A stretch of 64,000 bases of DNA from Owenia fusiformis (GCA_903813345.2 CAIIXF020000012.1:24748184-24812183), one strand, 5' to 3'. Counted from the stretch's first letter, positions 36,081 through 47,692 are shown. Numbers and translations: made by a program. The notes: generated from the sequence alone by a model not told the origin.

Positions 36081-39000
36081 AGTCCTGAGCGTTTAAGGAT
36101 ACATTTTTACATTTGCCCTAACAAGGACTTGCACGGTCATTGGTTTTTGGTCATTCTATCCATAAGATATAGAGTATCTAATTTGTAGGATTTGTCGCAA
36201 AGCTCTAGACGAAATGTAAATTTTCGGACCGGTCTTACGTCACGCTTGTTTTAGCAGGATATTTGCTAATTAGTGATATATTTAAGGACACATTTTTACA
36301 TTTGCCAAGCCAAGGACTTATTGATTGGCCATTCTATTCATGAGATATAGAGAATCTAATTTGTAGGATTTGTCGCAATTTTCGGACCGATCTTACGTCA
36401 CTCTGGTAGGAGCATGATGTTTGCTTATTTGAGAAACGTGTAAGGATATAAATTTTGCATTTGCTCTTCCAAGTACTTGTTGTATGATCATTCTATTCGT
36501 GAGATTATGAGTATCTAGTTTATCATAAAGCTCTGATTTACATTTCGCTCTAGACAAAATGTCATTGTTCTGTCCAGTCGTACGTCACACTGGTACCAGA
36601 TAGTCCTTTGCTGATTTGTGAGAAGTTTCAGTACATGTTTCTACGTTTTCTCTACAAAGGATTTAATGACTGGTGTTTCTGGTCATGAAATATTTTATAT
36701 CTAATTTGTCTTAAATCGCTGATACAGTTTGCGATCCAGACGAAATGTCAATTTTCGGACCAGTCGTACGTAACGTTGGTGGCAGCATGCTTTTTGCTAA
36801 TTAATGAGATTTTGGAGGACACATTTTTACATTTTCCCTACCAAGAACTTGTTGATTACTCATTCTGTTTGAGAGATATGGAATATCAAATTTGTCATGA
36901 AGCTCTTTTTTATATTGCGCTCTAGACGAAATGTCAATTTTCGGACCAGTCTTACGTTACGCTGGTAGGAGCATGATGTTTTCTTATTTGAACAACGTGT
37001 TAGGATATAATTTTTGCATTTGCTCTTCCAAGGACTTGTTGAATGGCCATTCTATTCGTGAGATTATGAGTATCTAATTTGTCATAAAGCTATGATTTAC
37101 ATTTTGATCTAGACGAATATATGTTTCTACGTTTTCTCACCGAAGGATTTAATGACTGGTGTTTCTGGTCGTGAAATATTTTATATGTAATTAGTCTTAA
37201 ATCGCTGATACAGTTTGCACTCTAGACAAAATGTCAATTTTCTTACCAGTCGTACGTAACGTTGGTGGCAGCATGCTATTTGCTAATTAGTGAGATTTTA
37301 GAGGATACATTTTCACATTTGCTCTTCAAGTGGGTTGAAAGACGTGAAAGTATATATTTGTTTTATTTGCTCTACCAAGGACTTGTTGAGTTGTCATTCT
37401 ATTCGCGAGATATTGAGTATCTTATTTGTCACGAAGCTTTGATTTACATTACGCTCTCGACGAGATGTCAATTTTCGGACAGGCCTTACTTCACGCTGGT
37501 AGCAGCATGAGGGTTGTTAGTTTGAGAGACGTTAAAGTATATATTTTTGAATTTGGTCTACCAAGGACTTGTTGAGTGGTGTTGAGTGGTCAGTCTATTC
37601 GTGAAATATCTTATTTGACATAAAGCTTTGATTTACATTGCGCTGTAGACGAAATGTCAATTTTCTGACCAGTCGTACTTTACGCTGGTACTAGCTCGTC
37701 CTTTGCTGATTTGAGAGACGTTTCAGAATATGTTTCTACGTTTGCTCTACGAAAGATTGAATGACTTATGTTTCCGTTCGTGAAATATTTTATATCTAAT
37801 TTGTCTTCAATCTCCGATGCATTTTTCGCTATACAAGAAATGTCAATTTTCGGACCAGTCGTACGTAACCCTTGTGGCAGCAGAGTATTTGCTAATTAGT
37901 GGGATATTTGAGGATACAATTTTGCATTTAAGGATATAATTTTTTCATTTGCTCCTTTAAGGATTTGTTGTATGATCATTCTATTCGTGAGATTATGAGT
38001 ATCTAATTTGTCATAAAGCTCTGATTTACATTTCGCTCTAGACGAAATGTCAATTTTCTGAGCAGTCGTACGTCACGCTGGAACTAGCTAGTGCTTAGCT
38101 GATTTGTGAGACGTTTTAGTAGGCCTATATGTTTTTAAGTTTTCTCTACGAAGGATTTAATGACTGGTGTTTCTGGTCGTGAAATATTTTATATGTAATT
38201 AGTCTTAGATCGCTGATACAGTTTGTGATCTAGACGAAATGTCAATTTTCTTACCAGTCGTACGTAACGTTGGTGGCAGCATGCTATTTGCTAATTAGTG
38301 AGATTTTAGAGGATACATTTTTACATTTGCTCTTCCAAGGACTTGTTGATTACTCATTCTGTTTGAGAGATATGGAATATCAAATTTGTCGTAAAGCTAT
38401 GATTTACATTGCACTCTAGACAAAATGTCAATTTTCGGACCAGTCTTACGTCATGCTGGTATCAACACGCGGGTTGTTAGTTTCGGAGACGTTAAAGTAT
38501 ATATTTTTGCAATTGCTCTACCAAGTACTTGTTGAGTGGTCATTCTATTCGTGAGGTATTGAGTATCTTATTTGCCATAAAGCTTTGATTTACATTGCGC
38601 TCTAGACGAATTGTCAATTTTCTGACCAGTCGTACTTAACGCTGGTACTAGCTAGTCCTTTGATGACATTAGAGACGTTTCAGAATATGTTTCTACGTTT
38701 GCTCTACGAAATATTTAATGACTTACGTTTCCGTTCGTGAAATATTTATATCTAATTTGTCTTCAATCTCTAATGCAGTTTGTACTCTGGAAGAAATGTC
38801 AATTTTCGGACCAGTCATACGTAACGCTGATGGCACCAGGATATTTGCTAATAGTGAGATGTTAAAGGATACATTTTTGCCCTATCAAGAACTTGTTGAT
38901 CAATCATTCTATTCATGAGATATAGAGTATCTTATTTGTAGGATTTGTCGAAAATTTCAAATTTACATTGCGCTCTAGACGTAATGTCAATTTTCGGATC

Positions 39001-41612
39001 TGTCTTACGTCACGCCGGTAGGAGTATGGATATGTTTTTGCATTTGCTCTACCAGAGACTTGTCATATGGTCATCCCATTCGTGAGATATTGAGTGTCTA
39101 ATTTGTCATAAAGCTCTGATTTACATTTCGCTCTAGACGTAATGTCAATTTTCTGATCAGGCCTACGTCACGCGGGTACTAGCTAGTCCTTTGCTGATTT
39201 GTGAGATGTTTCGGTATATGTTTGTACGTTTTCTCTACGAAGGATTTAATGACTGGAGTTTCTGGTCGTGAAATATTTTATATGTAATTAGTCTTAAATC
39301 ACTGATACAGTTTGCGATCTAGACGAAATGTCAATTTTCGGACCAGTCTTACGTCACGCTGGTGGCAGCATGTGGGGTGTTAGTTTGAGAGAAGTTAAAG
39401 TATGTTTTTGCATTTGCTCTTCCAAGGACTTGTTGGGTGGTCATATTATTCGTGAGATATTAAGTATCTTATTTGTCATAAAGCTTTGATTTACATTGCG
39501 CTGTAGACGAAATGTTAATTTTCTGACCAGTCGTCCTTTACGCTGGTATTATCTCATCCTTTGCTGCTACGTTTGCTCTTCGAAAGATTAAATGAGTGGT
39601 GTTCTCATTCGTGATATATTTTATATCTAATTTGTCTTTCAATCTCTGATGCAGTTTGAAATCTAGAAGAAATGTCAATTTTCGGACCAGTCGTACGTAA
39701 ATCTGGTGGAAGCAGGATATTTGCTAATTAGGGAGATGTTTAAGGATGCATTTTCACATTTGCCCTACCAAGGAATTGTTTATTGGTCATTCTGTTCGTG
39801 AGGTATAGAGTATCTAATTTGTAGGATTTGTCGCAAAGCTCTGATTTACATTACCCTCAAGACGAAATGTCAATTTTCGGACCGGTCTTACGTCAAGTTG
39901 GTATAAGAATAATGTTTGCTTATTTGATCAACGTGTAAGGATATATTTTTGCATTTGCTCTACCAGAGACTCGTTCTATGGTCATTCTATTCGTGAGATA
40001 TTGAGTATCTAATTTGTCACAAAGCTCTGATTAACATTTTGCTCTAATCGTAATGTCAATTTTCTGATTAACCCTACGTCACGCTGGTACTTGTTAGTCC
40101 TTTGCTGATTTGTGACACGTTCAGTACATGTGTCTACGTCTTCTCTAAAAGGGATTTAATGACTGGTGTTTCTGGCCGTGAATTACTTTATATATAATTT
40201 GTCTTAAACCTCTAATTACAGTTTGCGCTCAAGGCAAAATATCAATTTTCGGACCAACCGTACGTAGCGCTGGTGGCAGCATGTTATTTGCTAATTAGTG
40301 AGAACTTTAAGGATATATTTTTACACTTGCTCTACCAAGGGCTTGTTGATTAGTCATTCTGTTTGAGAGATATTGAGTTGAATTGATGTAACTTGTTAGT
40401 TTGAGAGACATTAAAGTATATATTGTTGCATTTGCTCTACCAAGGAGTGGTCATTCTATTCGTGAGACATTGAGTATCTAATTTGTCATAAAGCTTTGAT
40501 TTACATTTCGCTCTAGACAAAATGTCAATTTTCGGACCGGTCTTACGTCACGCTAGTAGCAGCATATTTTTTGTTAGTTTGCGAGACATTAAAATACATA
40601 TTTTTGCATTTGTTCTACCAAGAACTTGTTGAGTGGTCAATCTATTCGTGAGTTATTAAGTATCTTATTTGTCATAAAGCTTTGATTCACATTGCGCTCT
40701 GACGAAATGTCAATTATCTGACCAGCTATACTTTAGGCTGGTAATAGCTCGTCCTGTTGCTGATTTGAGAGACATTTCAGAATATGTTTCTACTTTTGCT
40801 CTACGAAAGATTTAATGACTAATGTTTCCGTTCGTGAAATATTTAATATCTAATTTGTCTTAAATCGCTGATGCACTTTGCACTCTAAAAGAAATGTCAA
40901 TTTTCGGACCAGTCGTACGTCACACTGCTACTAGCTAGTCCTTTGTTATTTTGTGAGACGTTTAAGTATTCATTTTGAAGTATGCTCATCAATGGATTTG
41001 AGGACTGATTTTCCCTTTCGTTACATATTTTATATCTAACTTGTCTTCAATCTCTGATGCTGTTTGCGCTCTAAAAGAAATGTTAATTTTCGGACCAGTC
41101 GTACGTCACACTGCTACTAGCTAGTCCTTTGTTATTTTGTGAGACGTTTAAGTATTCATTTTGAAATATGCTCATCAATGGATTTGAGGACTGATTTTCC
41201 CTTTCGTTGCATATTTTATATCTAACTTGTCTTCAATCTCCGATGCTGTTTGCGCTCTAGAAGAAATGTCAATTTTCGGACCAGCTGTACGTAACGCTGG
41301 TGGAAGCAGGATATTCGGTAATTAGTGAGATGTTACAGGATACATTTTTACATTTGCCCTACCAATGACTTGCTGATTGGACATTCTATTCGCGAGATAT
41401 AGAGTATCTAATTTGTAGGATTGGTCGCAAAGCTCTGATTCACATTGCGCACTAGACGAAATGTCAATTTACGGACCGGTCTTTCGTCACGCTGGTAGGA
41501 GCATGATGTTTGCTTATTTGAGCAACGTGTTAGGATATATTTTTGAATTTGCTCTACCAGGGACTTGTTGTATGGTCTGTCTATTCGTGAGATATTGAGT
41601 ATCTAATTTTTT
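36081..41612 (-). repeat. Inverted, strongly diverged satellite block
   Basis: From 36081 the family continues on the opposite strand (about 30 monomers of ~180 bp). Landmarks on the plus strand are ATGTCAATTTTCGGACCAGT, TACGTAACG.TGGTGGCAGC and CCAAGGACTTGTTGA, reverse complements of array-1 motifs. Copies differ from each other far more than in array 1. Two kinds are readable: C-like (GAGATATTGAGTATCTAATTT) and A/D-like (GTGAAATATTTTATATCTAATT), often C-C-A. No B copy is seen. Several short open frames in it are chance. The pattern fits an old, no longer homogenised array margin that was inverted relative to the core. Confidence 0.88.
40908..41290 (-). repeat. Recent local duplication within the diverged block
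   Basis: A ~185-bp monomer is repeated almost exactly (about 40908-41092 and 41093-41277). Both copies share CACACTGCTACTAGCTAGTCC and CTCATCAATGGATTTGAGG. It is the clearest sign that single-monomer duplication still occurs in an otherwise decayed block. Confidence 0.75.
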
Positions 41613-42189
41613 TAGAAAAGCGCTTTTGTAAAACCGCAATCGTGATTACACCTAATTCTTAAACCTGGTTATAGTGCTGTCCCCAGGTCTGATTTCGGTG
41701 ATCGGCTAGTAAAAAAGGTTTGAGGGTATCATTTTGTTCCAGACACTCTCTAGAGTAAATTATCCTAACTTGAGTAAAAATGTGTGGTAAGTAAATTCGC
41801 TATGGGCAGTTAAAGAGGCGCCAACTTTTCATTTTCAAACAGGGGGTAGGGGTATAAAATAATTTTTAACACATTTTAATAGTAGAATGACATTGAAATA
41901 CTAATAAAATCTTATCAAAAACATTATTTACAATCAGTATGAATTTTCTTGTGTGGATTAGGGTGAAAATAAGGGCATAACTTGAAATTCACTACAGGGG
42001 CGCCACTTATTTTCATACTTCTACCACGTGTAATAACTTATTTTAGATTTGTTAAGGTACGAAATGTACTGAAAAAAATTCATTCTGAAGGACCTATATA
42101 TGTTCATACCACATACTAAAAATTGGATCGATAGCTCTTGTACTGGCGGAGAAAAAAATTATTGAAATTTAAAATTGTGGCATCATGCA

Positions 42190-43300
42190 GGATAGGGGTT
42201 ACCATATCTCACATGATTAACTTCCAAAATATGGAGCATATGTATCTCAAATGTACTCAAAATGGTGTATGTACTCTTGCTTTGTCGTAATATTACTAAT
42301 AAGAAGTAGAAAAATGATTGTACATTTTAAAAAATATTAATTCTCATTTTGGCTTCTGACGTCTCAGGGGTGACCATATCTCACCTAAGTTAATAACTTC
42401 CAAAATATGGAGCATATGTATCTCAAATGAACTCAAAATGGTGAATTTACTCTTGCTTTGTCATAATATTACTAATAAGAAGTAGAAAAATGATTGTACA
42501 TTTTAAAAAATATTGATTCTCATTCTGGCTTCTGACGTCCCAGGGGTGACGATATCTCACCTTAATAACTTCCAAAATATGGAGCATATGTATCTCAAAT
42601 GTACTCAAAATGGTGTATGTACTCTTGATTTGTCATAATAGTACTAATAAGAAGTAGAAAAATGATTGTACATTTTAAAAATATTGATTCTCATTTTGGC
42701 TTCTGACGTCCCAGGGGTGACCATATCTCACCTTAATAACTTCCAAAATATGGAGCATGTGTATCTCAAATGTGCTCAAAAAGGTGTATGTACTCTTGCT
42801 TTGTCATAATATTACTAATAAGAAGTAAAAAATGATTGTACATTTAAAATAATATGAATTCTCATTTTGGCTTCTGACGTCCCAGGGGTGACCATATCTC
42901 ACTTAATAACTTCCAAAATATGGAGCATTTGTATCTCAAATGTACTCAAAAAGGTGTTTGTTCTCTTGCTTTGTCATAATATTACTAATTAGAAGTAGAA
43001 AAATAATTATACAATTCAAAAATTTTAATTTTAGCTTCTTATGTTCCAGGGTAATCATATTGCACCATATAATAATAATAACTTCTAAGATACTCTAAGA
43101 TACGTAACATATAATCCTCAAATATTCTCAGAAAAGTCCTGTCCTTTTCATATTACTTAAATGAAATGTAGAAAAATGATTGCATTTTTTTTAATTTTAA
43201 TTTTAGCCTCTGGTGTCCTAAGGGCTATCTTACCTTGATAACTCTCACGATATGCATCTCAAATGTGTGCTCAAAATGGTATAATTATAGTCTTGTTTTG
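42190..43300 (+). repeat. ~171-bp tandem repeats in the left foldback arm
   Basis: CTTCCAAAATATGGAGC recurs at 42221, 42398, 42569, 42740 and 42910 (spacing 177, 171, 171, 170). Two more degenerate copies follow near 43081 and 43240. Each unit carries CTCAAAATGGTGTATGTACTC, CTTTGTCATAATATTACTAA and GGCTTCTGACGTCCCAGGGG-like words. Copies toward the loop are more decayed. Confidence 0.88.
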
Positions 43301-43549
43301 TCATATTCATTGAGAATCATAAAATCAACAGTTCAGAATCAATGGATTTTGACTGTCTCCTCTACAGCTACATATAATTCAGGGTAAATAATATCTGCTT
43401 TCAAATATTTGCATCTGCTCCCCAAACACCCTTTACAGGTACAATGGATGAGATTATTCCCTTGCATACATTGGACCCAACGTCTTTTGTAATCCATACA
43501 GGAATCCTTTTAGCCTGTCAGTAGTGGGAGTACTTTACTCCATTTATGA

Positions 43550-43855
43550 AGTAATGGCAACTGTTGGTAAGGTGTTAATATGTTATCCTGTGGCCTGCAA
43601 TATATGCACCTTGGATTATACACTGAATTAAGGGATTTTGAGTATGTAAAATACGGGAAAAGGAGCTCTTTGTAATGATAAATCTTTCTAGCCACATTAA
43701 CATTCTCTAGTTTGCATGTTTGTCATACAACATACATTGATTGTAATGAAATATTTATCTATGATTGTGATGTCCCACACTTCTAGGGTCCCAAAGAAGA
43801 GTTTAGCTTTTGGAACAATTGCATTATTCTTAGATTTGGGGTTAAGGGGCCAATT
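43550..43855. other. Loop of the foldback element
   Basis: This is the only part of the element that does not pair with the opposite arm. It is AT-rich and has no transposase-like or other recognisable coding content. Confidence 0.6.
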
Positions 43856-44089
43856 TTGGTAAATGAGGCTAGGCTACTCACACTACTGATAAGCTACCAG
43901 TATACAAAAGATGTTGCATCCAAGGCATGCAAAAGACTTATTGTCCATTGTTCCAAGGAGTGTTTGGGGAGAAGATGCAAATATTTGAAAGTAGATCTTA
44001 ATGTCTCTGAATTATATGTAGCTGCAGCCTGCAGGGGAGACAGTCAAATCCATAAATTCTGAACTTCTGATTTCATGAATCTCAATAAA

Positions 44090-45190
44090 TATGACAAAAC
44101 AAGACTATTAATCATACCATTTTGAGCACACATTTGAGATGCATATGTTGCATATATGAGAGTTATATCAAAGTGAGATATAATTACCCCTGAGATGTCA
44201 GATTCGGAAGCTAAAATGAAAATTTCAATTAAAAAAAGGTGTAATAATTTTTTTACATCTCATGAATAGTATTATGACAAGGCAAGACTACAACCTCATT
44301 TTTGGTATATTTGAGTTGTATATGTTACATAATTTTAAAAGTTATTGAGGGACGTCAGAAGCTAAAATTAAAAATTTTTAAATGTATAATCATGTTCCTA
44401 CTTCTTATTAGTAATATTATGACAAAGCAAGAGTACATACACCATTTTGAGTACATTTGAGTTACATATGCTCCATATTTTGGAGGTTATTAAGGTGAGA
44501 TATGGTCACCCCTGGTACGCCAAAATGAAAATTAATATTTTTAAAAATGTGCAATCATTTTCCTACATCTTATTAATAATATTATGACAAGATAAGACTA
44601 TATACACCATTTTGAGCACATTTGAGATACATATGCTCCATATTTTGGAAGTTATTAAGGTGAGATATGGTCACCCCTGGAATGTCATAAGCCAAAATGA
44701 GAATTAATATTTTTTAAAATGTACAATCATTTTTCTACTTCTTATTAGTAATATTATGACAAAGCAAGAGTACATACACCATTTTGAGCATATTTGAGAT
44801 ACAAGTGCTCCATATTTTGGAAGTTATTAAGGTGGGATATGGTCACCCCTGGAATGTCAGAAGCCAAAATGAGAATTAATATTTTTTTAAATGTACAATC
44901 ATTTTTTTTACTTGTTTTTAGTATTATTATGACAAAGCAAGAGTACATACACCATTTGAGCACATTTGAGATACAAATGCTCCATATTTTGGAAGTTATT
45001 AAGGTGAGATATGGTCACCCCTGGGACGTCTGAAGCCAAAATGAGAATTAATATTTTTTTAAATTGTTCAATCATTTTTCTACTTCTTATTAGTAATATT
45101 ATGACAAAGCAAGAGTACATACACCATTTCGAGTACATTTGAGATACATATGCTCCATATTTTGGAAGTTAATCATGTGAGATATGGTCA
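44090..45190 (-). repeat. ~171-bp tandem repeats in the right foldback arm
   Basis: This is the mirror of the left arm. CTCCATATTTTGGA recurs at 44471, 44636, 44809, 44980 and 45153 (spacing 165, 173, 171, 173). Decayed copies lie toward the loop. Copy number matches the left arm, so the palindrome formed, or was corrected, after the tandem expansion. Overlapping open frames in all phases are by-products of the repeat. Confidence 0.88.
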
Positions 45191-45745
45191 CCCCTATCCT
45201 GCATGATGCCACATTTTTAAATTACAAGAATTTTTTTCTATCCCGGTACATAAGCTATTGATCCAATTTTAAGTATGTGGTATGAACATATATAGGTCCT
45301 TTAGATTGATTTTTTTCAGTACATTTCGTACCTTAACGAATCTAAAATAAGTTATTACACGTGGTAGAAGTATGAAAATAGGTGGCGCCCCTGTAGTGAA
45401 TTTCAAAATATGCCCTTATTTTCACCCTATTCCACACAAGAAAATTCATACTGATTGTAAATAATGTTTTTGATAAGATTTTATTAGTATTTCAATGTCA
45501 TTTTACTATTAAAATTTGATAAAAAAAATTATTTTATACCCCTACCCCCTGTTTGAAAATGAATAGATGGCGCCTCTCTAACTGCCCATAGCGAATTCAC
45601 TTACCACACATTTTTACTCAAGTTAGGATAATTTACTCTAGCGAGTGTCTAGAACAAAATGATACCCTCAAACCTTTTTTCTAGCCGATCACCGAAATCA
45701 GACCTGGGGACAGCACTATTAAAACCGAAGAAGCTTTTGTAAAAC

Positions 45746-45855
45746 ACCATGTGTAATTCCAGCAATTAACTCGATTTTAGGCGTTGTTCGTGTTGACAGA
45801 AATTTTATGGACACTAGCTAATTTGCCCTCAATTGTGTTCAGTTTTGTTTTCAAT
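45746..45855. other. Spacer right of the foldback element
   Basis: The ACCATGTGTAATTCC after the right 13-bp repeat loosely resembles GCAATCGTGATTACACC after the left one. The flanking direct repeat may therefore be a longer, decayed one. Nothing else is seen. Confidence 0.35.
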
Positions 45856-46194
45856 TCATTTTCGCATAAAGATAACTTTCAAAAGAAGAATCTCGTTGTT
45901 CGTATCTATGATTGTATAGTTTATTTGTTGTAAGTCGTTTTTAGGTCTAAACTCTGAATTTCTCAAAAGTTGTTCATTTCGTTTCAACGCTTCATTTTCA
46001 TTTTGAATTTGTGTCATTTGAATATTCTGTTCATTCAGTGTTTGAGAGATGTTTGCACACGTCTCTTTAATAGATAATAGATGATTCATCATCGACCCAA
46101 AGACACTTGATGGGACTAATGTTGTTTTCTCTGTTGGATCAACAGGTTCTGTCTGTTTAGTAGAAATTGAGGGGTCTTTCCGTGGGTTTACCAC
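45856..46194 (-). CDS. Coiled-coil-like open frame, possible exon fragment
   Basis: A 112-codon minus-strand frame, not recognised as any known family. The N-terminal third is polar (residues ~1-30, rich in K, T, P, S and E). Residues ~37-78 have a heptad-like spacing of L/I/M (HLLSIKETCANISQTLNEQN and onward) and would form a coiled coil. The C-terminus is II-DTNNEILLLK. The frame begins at GTG; an in-frame TAA lies 9 bases upstream, and the first ATG is at residue 35. As a eukaryotic gene it could therefore only be an internal exon or a short product from Met35. Composition differs from the surrounding repeats, which is why it is listed. It could be a gag- or ORF1-like transposon fragment or chance. 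Confidence 0.25.
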   Translation of the reverse strand: MVNPRKDPSISTKQTEPVDPTEKTTLVPSSVFGSMMNHLLSIKETCANISQTLNEQNIQMTQIQNENEALKRNEQLLRNSEFRPKNDLQQINYTIIDTNNEILLLKVIFMRK

Positions 46195-46198
46195 GGAA
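46178..46198. repeat. Perfect hairpin at the 5' end of the small open frame
   Basis: TTCCGTGG (46178-46185) and CCACGGAA (46191-46198) pair perfectly around a 5-base loop. The hairpin overlaps the GTG where the minus-strand frame opens. It may be the terminal hairpin of a decayed element. Confidence 0.45.
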
Positions 46199-46469
46199 TA
46201 GCTTTAATATCGCTGATGTTTCCCGCTCCCTCGATGAAAAGAAATTAGTGATAAATATCAGTAGCGAATTTTTCATTAGCACTGGAAATGGCAAGACAAA
46301 CATATCCCCTGTTAAGTCAATGGTGACGAAGAAAAATGTCGTTTGATATAACGATACAAATATCCATGAAGGGATTCATGTTGGGATTCAAATTGACATT
46401 CAAACAAAAGTAATGAATCCCAATATGAGCACGTATCGTTATTGAGCATCTAACACATTTGATGCCGAG
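46199..46469. other. Spacer with an imperfect inverted repeat
   Basis: ATAACGATAC (46348-46357) pairs with GTATCGTTAT (46433-46442). Inside them, TTGGGATTCA pairs with TGAATCCCAA. This gives a ~95-bp foldback. No gene is visible. Confidence 0.5.
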
Positions 46470-47045
46470 ATAAAATCATCTTTCGCAATGTTTATATGAA
46501 TAACCATATTGGGATATTAGGATTTCCAAGTATGAGATCATATTGGTATTGGTATTGAGATACGAACACACTGATGCAGAGATATAACCAACCTTCGCAA
46601 TGTTTATATGAATAACCATATTGGGATATTGAGATTTCCATATATGAGATCGTATTGGTATTGGTATTGAGATACGAACACACTGATGCAGAGATATAAC
46701 CATCCTTCGCAATGTTTATATGAATAACCATATTGGGATATTGATATTTCCATATATGAGATCGTATTGGCATTGGTATTGAGATACGAACACACTGATG
46801 CAGAGATATAACAAACCTTCGCAATGTCTATATGAATAACCATATTGGGATATTGAGATTTCCATATATGAGATCGTTTTGGTATTGGTATTGAGATACG
46901 AAAACACTGATGCAGAGATACAACCATCCCTCGCAATATGAATAACCATATTGGGATATTAGGATTTCCATATATGAGATCGTTTTGGTATTGGTATAGA
47001 GTATCAAGCACATTTGATGCATGAATGTAACCATCCTTCGCAATG
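46470..47045. repeat. 112-bp tandem repeat, ~5 copies
   Basis: CTTCGCAATG-type landmarks occur at about 46481, 46593, 46705, 46817, 46930 and 47036, a spacing of 112-113 (106 for the last). Each unit contains ATAACCATATTGGGATATT, CCATATATGAGATCGT, TGGTATTGGTATTGAGATACG and ACACTGATGCAGAGATAT. The first and last copies are the most diverged. All three minus frames are open because the unit lacks minus-strand stops and its length is not a multiple of three. The predicted peptides are artefacts. Confidence 0.92.
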
Positions 47046-47284
47046 TTCAAAGGGGACCACCACCATGATCACATGATCAGTCGTGTGGAGGTAAGCTCCC
47101 AGTTGAAATAAAAGCACTGTCCTCCTTTGGTTTATGTGAAAAGTAGCTAATACCCTCATGTATTTGGTCAGTTTGTGTGTCACACGACTAATCCATACCA
47201 TATGCTTCATTCAACATATTTTATGCTATTAAGCTGCATATAAAAACACTACTTTGCAATAAAAACGTACTACTGGATGAACTA
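47046..47284. other. Spacer, nothing recognised
   Basis: Only short dyads are visible, such as CATGATCACATGATCA near 47063. No gene or repeat is supported. Confidence 0.4.
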
Positions 47285-47692
47285 AGGTTAAAGTAATTAA
47301 ATTAGTTGTTTCTCATTCTTGCCCGCGTGTGGCCCAATCCCCCCTCCACCTTTTTTCTGCCATTTCTGAGAAAAAACACCATACCTCGCGTGCATCCATG
47401 GCGTGTGAAACACTTTTTTTTTACTTTTTATGGATCAGGATAATTGACAATATCATGGTACTTATATATGATCAAATATACCAGTAAAGTAGGCTAAATT
47501 CAACATATAAATTCAACATAAACCCAGTTTATTTCCTTCAAAATTAGTTATTTGTTTTTACAGTTATTTTAAAGAAAAAGTCCCTCATCAGCATTTTAGA
47601 TAGACAAAAAAGGTAATATAAAAACCGTCATTCCCGTATCAACTTTGAAAATGAGAAGAAAGAGAAACAACTAATTTAATTACCCTGGCCTA
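47285..47692. mobile_element. MITE-like element with 22-bp perfect inverted repeats
   Basis: A perfect 22-bp inverted repeat (47293-47314 with 47662-47683; it contains AATTAAATTAGTTGTTTCTC) bounds ~370 bp of non-coding DNA. Outside it, TAAGGTTAAAG and the reverse complement of CCTGGCCTAAC remain loosely alike, so the true ends may lie a few bases further out. There is no open frame. No unambiguous target duplication was found, so the superfamily is not assigned. Confidence 0.65.

Larger units (their letters stand above)
41622..45745. mobile_element. ~4.1-kb palindromic foldback element
   Basis: The sequence reads outward-in as the same ~1.9 kb on both strands. CTGTCCCCAGGTCTGATTTC (41678-41697) pairs with GAAATCAGACCTGGGGACAG (45695-45714), and pairing continues, with divergence, to about 43550 and 43855. 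The outer ~530 bp of each arm is unique and includes a GGCGCC pair. The middle of each arm is tandem repeats of ~171 bp. The loop is about 300 bp. A 13-bp direct repeat, GCTTTTGTAAAAC, flanks the structure (41622-41634, 45733-45745) and may mark the target site, though it is not flush with the palindrome ends. There is no transposase frame, so it is a non-autonomous foldback type, comparable in plan to FB/Galileo-like elements; family membership is not claimed. Confidence 0.85.

Noticed and set aside
37262-38918. Open frames of 66-82 codons in the inverted block
   Set aside because: They are decayed satellite read in a chance frame; neighbouring copies do not keep the frame open.
43510-45138. 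Several overlapping frames in the foldback element, considered as transposase remnants
   Set aside because: They come from the 171-bp repeats or the short loop, occur on both strands and show no DDE-like or other motif.
42190-45190. 171-bp repeat as alpha satellite
   Set aside because: Only the length matches; the repeat lies in foldback arms and no alpha-satellite motif or CENP-B box was seen.
46476-47210. Nested minus-strand frames up to 148 codons with tyrosine- and isoleucine-rich repeats
   Set aside because: They are produced by a 112-bp tandem unit that is stop-free in all three minus frames.
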